Shown: piece after piece, positions 6,725 through 9,554 of the stretch
How the letters are laid out: each line of letters starts with the position of its first letter
Position numbering within the stretch: position 1 is the stretch's first letter
Assembly (NCBI GenBank): GCA_015486775.1
Contig: WFRA01000387.1
Coordinates: 1 to 9,554 of the forward strand
DNA length: 9,554 nucleotides
DNA from: Kiritimatiellales bacterium
GTDB lineage: Bacteria > Verrucomicrobiota > Kiritimatiellia > Kiritimatiellales > Pontiellaceae
Direction of reading: 5' to 3'
Position numbers and translations under genes: made by a program
The notes under the pieces: generated by a model
Seen by the model: the letters and a program-made list of their open reading frames with translations, nothing else
Database searches by the model: none
Told to the model about the DNA's origin: nothing

Positions 6725-6865
6725 TTTGTCCTCCGTTTGGGTTAATTAATAAACACATCGGCACAAATGCCTTTTCCTCGGAAACGAACAAAACACCATT
6801 GCTGGAAAAAGCGAAGTGCTTTCTGGGTTTCCCTGTAAACCTAACTGTTTTATCGTAAAAAACCG
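6725..6865 (-). promoter_or_regulatory. 141-bp gap: possible promoter/leader of the solenoid genes
   Basis: This is the largest intergenic gap in the window and is visibly richer in A+T than the genes. Just after the dehydrogenase stop is a weak hairpin (TTTTA-TCG-TAAAA on the plus strand, 6848-6860). A second weak one, AAAGC-ACTTC-GCTTT read on the minus strand, lies near 6808-6822 and is followed by extra T residues. Closer to the next gene is an A+T block containing the palindrome TTAATTAA (6742-6749), and then a strong ribosome binding site. I could not pick out a convincing -35/-10 pair. The gap is best read as a place where transcription of the two solenoid genes could be uncoupled from the symporter and dehydrogenase. 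Confidence 0.3.
6729..6734 (-). promoter_or_regulatory. Strong ribosome binding site of the PEP-CTERM solenoid gene
   Basis: GGAGGA is a near-perfect Shine-Dalgarno core, four bases before the ATG at 6724. It is the strongest site in the window and confirms that start, which suggests high translation of this surface protein. Confidence 0.75.
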
Positions 6866-7849
6866 TTATGCGACACCACCAAGGGATGGGAGATCCTGGG
6901 CATATTCCAGAGGTTCGCCCATTTTCAGATGCCGAAGTTCATCCACCATGTAGTCCGCCATTCTCCGGAACTCCGTTCCCTTCGAACCCGCCAGATGGCC
7001 ACTCAGGAGAATATTCGGAAGCGCATAAAGCTCGGAACCATCGACGGGAGGTTCCGGCCACTGGACATCCAGCAGGGCGGTCAGATCGGGGCGGTTTTTC
7101 ATGACTTCGACAAGTCCCTCCTCATCGACCTGCCGCCCCCGGCCAACATTGATGAAGACGGCACCATCCATCATGACCCCAAACAAATTTTTATTGAACA
7201 CACCCACATTGTCGTCTCGGTCCGGGAACAGGTTGACGACGGCAAACGAAGTGGCGAATGCCTCCTCCATGGAAATTTTTCGGCGGGCTTCCCGAGATGG
7301 AACCACCACGACTTCCAGATCGTGATGGGCAAGGAATTCCTGCAACTTGCCGGAAATGTTTCCGTTCCCCAAAATGGCAACCCGGTTGCCGTAGTTCCCA
7401 TGGCCGCGATAATTATTGCCCATGAAGGTGGTCTCCGCGCAGGTGCATTCGCGGCTGTTCCGGAAATAGCCGGCTCCCGCCAAAAGGATCTGGGCAAGCG
7501 CAAACTCCGCAACAGGGATGGCGTTGGCTCGGATGGCGCTCGAGACGGCAATCCCCCGTTCAAGATAGGGCCGTGCGAAATAGGCCACGGAGCCGGCGGC
7601 ATACAGCACCGCTTTCAGGTTAGGCAGGCGGTCTATCTGCCCCGGGGTCAAATCCGGCATGTTCCAAGTGGCCAGGATCACTTCCAAATCCTGTAGGGCC
7701 CCCGCCTCGGATTCAAAATTTTCCGGGGTGACGACCACGGGATGCAGGTCGCTTATTTCCGCAATTTGTTGCTGCCTGAACCCAAAGATGGCCTCGATAT
7801 TGTCCCTGTTCCCGACGGGATCCACTTGGTTGAAAAAAGCCGATTTCAT
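6866..7849 (-). CDS. D-isomer-specific 2-hydroxyacid dehydrogenase family protein
   Basis: This is a cytoplasmic NAD(P)-dependent oxidoreductase expected to interconvert a 2-hydroxy acid and a 2-keto acid. Its 327 residues match the usual family length. The N-terminal substrate half (about 1-110) leads into the helix with VAEFAL (113-118) and then the Rossmann domain. The catalytic triad is visible: Arg237 in N-V-G-R-G-R-Q-V-D, Glu266 in D-V-Q-W-P-E-P-P and His285 in S-G-H-L-A-G. The dinucleotide loop is G161-N-G163-N-I-S166, with Ser where the third Gly is normal. The end of the next strand (V-V-V-V-P-S-R186) lacks the acidic residue typical of NAD-preferring members, which suggests NADP, by inference. 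The ATG start is supported by GGGAG at 7854-7858, four bases upstream. It lies 12 bp after the symporter stop, so it probably acts on an imported compound or its derivative. The substrate is unknown. Confidence 0.9.
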   Translation of the reverse strand: MKSAFFNQVDPVGNRDNIEAIFGFRQQQIAEISDLHPVVVTPENFESEAGALQDLEVILATWNMPDLTPGQIDRLPNLKAVLYAAGSVAYFARPYLERGIAVSSAIRANAIPVAEFALAQILLAGAGYFRNSRECTCAETTFMGNNYRGHGNYGNRVAILGNGNISGKLQEFLAHHDLEVVVVPSREARRKISMEEAFATSFAVVNLFPDRDDNVGVFNKNLFGVMMDGAVFINVGRGRQVDEEGLVEVMKNRPDLTALLDVQWPEPPVDGSELYALPNILLSGHLAGSKGTEFRRMADYMVDELRHLKMGEPLEYAQDLPSLGGVA

Positions 7850-7853
7850 ATTG

Positions 7854-7858
7854 CTCCC
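7854..7858 (-). promoter_or_regulatory. Ribosome binding site of the dehydrogenase gene
   Basis: GGGAG lies four bases before the ATG, within the short spacer after the symporter stop codon. It supports separate initiation within a shared transcript. Confidence 0.65.
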
Positions 7859-7861
7859 AAT

Positions 7862-9554
7862 TTATGTTTCACCGCGGTGGATCCGACCTTTCCCGGCTTT
7901 CTTGTTCTTCGCCGTCGCCGAGCCCAGCCGCCTTCCAGTTGCGTATAGGATTGTCCCGATCAAAACCACGCCTCCTCCGCAAGAGAAAATAAGGAGGCGG
8001 TCCTTGGCTGCGTTGGGCACCGCCAGCAGAAGCAGGATAAGCCCCCCATAGGCCAGGCACAGCCTGCCCAATACGCTGTATTGCCGCGCATCGCCCTCGT
8101 ATTCCTTCTCTTCCTCGCCAGCATGGTCAACCGGCGTTCCAAGCTCCGCAAAAAAAGTTTCCACCCGCTCCCGGTACTCCCGGTTTGAATATTTGTAGAA
8201 CAGCATTGAAAAGAAAAACCAGGCATTGCAGACAAGAAAAATCGCCGCCGTGGTCAGGGCAATATTCAGATCCCCCATCTCCCGGGGGGAGAGCGGCTTC
8301 GCGCTTCCAAACCAATGCTGCATGAAATCCGGAGTCAGTGTGAACCGGGCGGCAATGGATGCCGCGAAACCCGCAACCATCGTGCTCCACCCCGTCCATT
8401 CCGGTGTCTTTTTAATGAACAGTCCATAGGTGAGCGGAAGGGCGGCGGGCAGCCCGATGGATGCCGACGCCAGCAAAATCAGATCGAACAGCTGCAGCGA
8501 TTTTATGTTCTTGAACAAAAGCGCGACCGAAATCCAGATCATGCCGTAGACAAAAATGAAAACGCGCCCGACAAAAATCTGCTTCTGCTCGGAGGCTTGC
8601 GGATTTACCTTCCGGATATAGAAATTGCGGACAAAGGTTCCTGAATAGACATTCAGCAGGCTGTTCATGGAAGTCAGGCTTGCGGCAAAGATTCCGCACA
8701 CCAGCAGTCCGAGCAGTCCCTTGGGCAGGAGTTCCATCGCAATCGCCACATAGGCGGCTTCGTCGGGATTGTTCAGTTGCGGGAACATGCTTCCAAGGTC
8801 TGGAAACAAAACCGCTGCTCCAAGGGCTGGAACCATCCAAACGGGAGCCAGGAGCAGAAAGCCGGCAATGGAGATCAAAACGGCCTTCCGGGCATCTTTC
8901 CCGTCTTTCACAAACACGTAGCGAGCCGCCCCGTCAAGCATGCTGTTCATCATTGTGGTCTGGTTGATCAGAAGGGCGACCGCAAAAAAGACGATGATGC
9001 CCGGCCTCGAGAATTCAGTCCAATGGAAATGCGCTCGGGGCACCTGCGCGAGCAACCCGCCCAGGCCTCCAATCCGCTCATGCCCCAGAGTAAGCCCCGC
9101 CATTATTATCGTGATTGTCAGAACCACCAGCATCTGGACAAAATCCCCGGCCGTGGCCGCCCAGGAACCCCCGAGAAGGGTCATGCAGACCACCACGATC
9201 CCAAGCACAACGATTATCGGCGACATGCCCACATCAAACACGCCCGACATGAAGATGGAGATGGTATAGAGCATTACGCCCCCCATGAAGCTTTGAAAAA
9301 CGATCGGCAGCCAGGCGTAGATCTGCTCGCTCGTTGCGCCATAGCGCTTGCAGATCCCCTCGACGGCGGTAATGACGCGCATTTGGCGGAACTTCTGGGC
9401 CGTAAAGAAGTAGCAAAACACCAGGGCGACAATATTGCAGGCGAACAGAATCAAAAAGAAGGTTCCTGTTTCATAGGCCTTTGCCGCGCCGCCCGTGAAC
9501 GACCACGCCGAAAACGTCGTCATGAACGCGCTGCTGCCCACCACCCACCAGAGC
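7862..9554 (-). CDS. Sodium:solute symporter (SSS family), 5' end outside window
   Basis: This is an inner-membrane Na+-coupled importer of the SSS (SLC5-like) family. The reading frame runs open off the window edge: codons for Leu-Trp-Trp precede the first possible GTG at 9544, so that GTG is not the start and roughly the first 50-60 residues (first helix) are probably missing. Residue numbers below count from that GTG. About a dozen hydrophobic segments are visible. The stretch around residues 5-25 (FSAWSFTGGAA) fits the family's unwound core helix, and S289-S295 (SLTSMNS) fits the helix carrying the second Na+-site serines. The C-terminus has a charged loop (about 453-488, rich in Glu/Arg), two more helices (about 491-509 and 517-535) and a Lys/Arg-rich tail. 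It ends in TAA 12 bp before the dehydrogenase gene, so the two are probably co-transcribed. The substrate is not predictable; sugars or sugar acids are plausible from the neighbours. Confidence 0.92.
   Translation of the reverse strand, partial: LWWVVGSSAFMTTFSAWSFTGGAAKAYETGTFFLILFACNIVALVFCYFFTAQKFRQMRVITAVEGICKRYGATSEQIYAWLPIVFQSFMGGVMLYTISIFMSGVFDVGMSPIIVVLGIVVVCMTLLGGSWAATAGDFVQMLVVLTITIIMAGLTLGHERIGGLGGLLAQVPRAHFHWTEFSRPGIIVFFAVALLINQTTMMNSMLDGAARYVFVKDGKDARKAVLISIAGFLLLAPVWMVPALGAAVLFPDLGSMFPQLNNPDEAAYVAIAMELLPKGLLGLLVCGIFAASLTSMNSLLNVYSGTFVRNFYIRKVNPQASEQKQIFVGRVFIFVYGMIWISVALLFKNIKSLQLFDLILLASASIGLPAALPLTYGLFIKKTPEWTGWSTMVAGFAASIAARFTLTPDFMQHWFGSAKPLSPREMGDLNIALTTAAIFLVCNAWFFFSMLFYKYSNREYRERVETFFAELGTPVDHAGEEEKEYEGDARQYSVLGRLCLAYGGLILLLLAVPNAAKDRLLIFSCGGGVVLIGTILYATGRRLGSATAKNKKAGKGRIHRGET

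Noticed and set aside
6742..6749. TTAATTAA palindrome upstream of the PEP-CTERM gene as an operator
   Set aside because: A short A-T palindrome in an A+T-rich leader is expected by chance, and no second copy or flanking symmetry is seen.

Overview
All six genes in this window lie on the minus strand, so the text below follows transcription, from high to low coordinates. The DNA is GC-rich by eye. The encoded proteins carry several marks of the PVC group, most likely Kiritimatiellota of the Pontiella type or a verrucomicrobial relative. These marks are a PEP-CTERM sorting tail, secreted beta-solenoid 'W..W..G' proteins, a Ca-binding D-x-D-x-D-G loop followed by 'W-E-E-Y-V-A-G-T', and small C-terminal beta modules ending in 'Y-Y-R-V' or 'F-Y-K-V'. 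The taxonomic call is inferred from protein style and was not tested by any search.

Layout: (1) 9554-7862, a sodium:solute symporter whose first part lies outside the window. (2) 7849-6866, a D-isomer-specific 2-hydroxyacid dehydrogenase, 12 bp downstream. (3) A 141-bp gap, the best place for an internal promoter or partial terminator. (4) 6724-5672, a secreted beta-solenoid protein with a PEP-CTERM anchor. (5) 5579-3282, a larger secreted protein with two further copies of the same ~300-residue module, an EF-hand-like loop and a C-terminal beta module. (6) 3251-2424, a cytoplasmic TIM-barrel sugar isomerase/epimerase that starts at TTG. (7) 2421-37, a secreted chimera with a beta-solenoid N-terminus, a beta linker module and a Cys-rich, probably alpha/alpha-toroid C-terminal domain that may be a glycan-degrading enzyme.

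The set reads as a compact carbohydrate-use locus without SusC/SusD. A secreted enzyme and surface solenoid proteins would act outside the cell, the symporter would import the product, and the isomerase/epimerase and dehydrogenase would process it in the cytoplasm. The substrate cannot be read from the sequence. The least familiar parts are the three paralogous solenoid modules (one anchored, two fused in a non-anchored protein) and the unassigned toroid domain of the last gene. I see no RNA genes, CRISPR array, insertion sequence or integration site.
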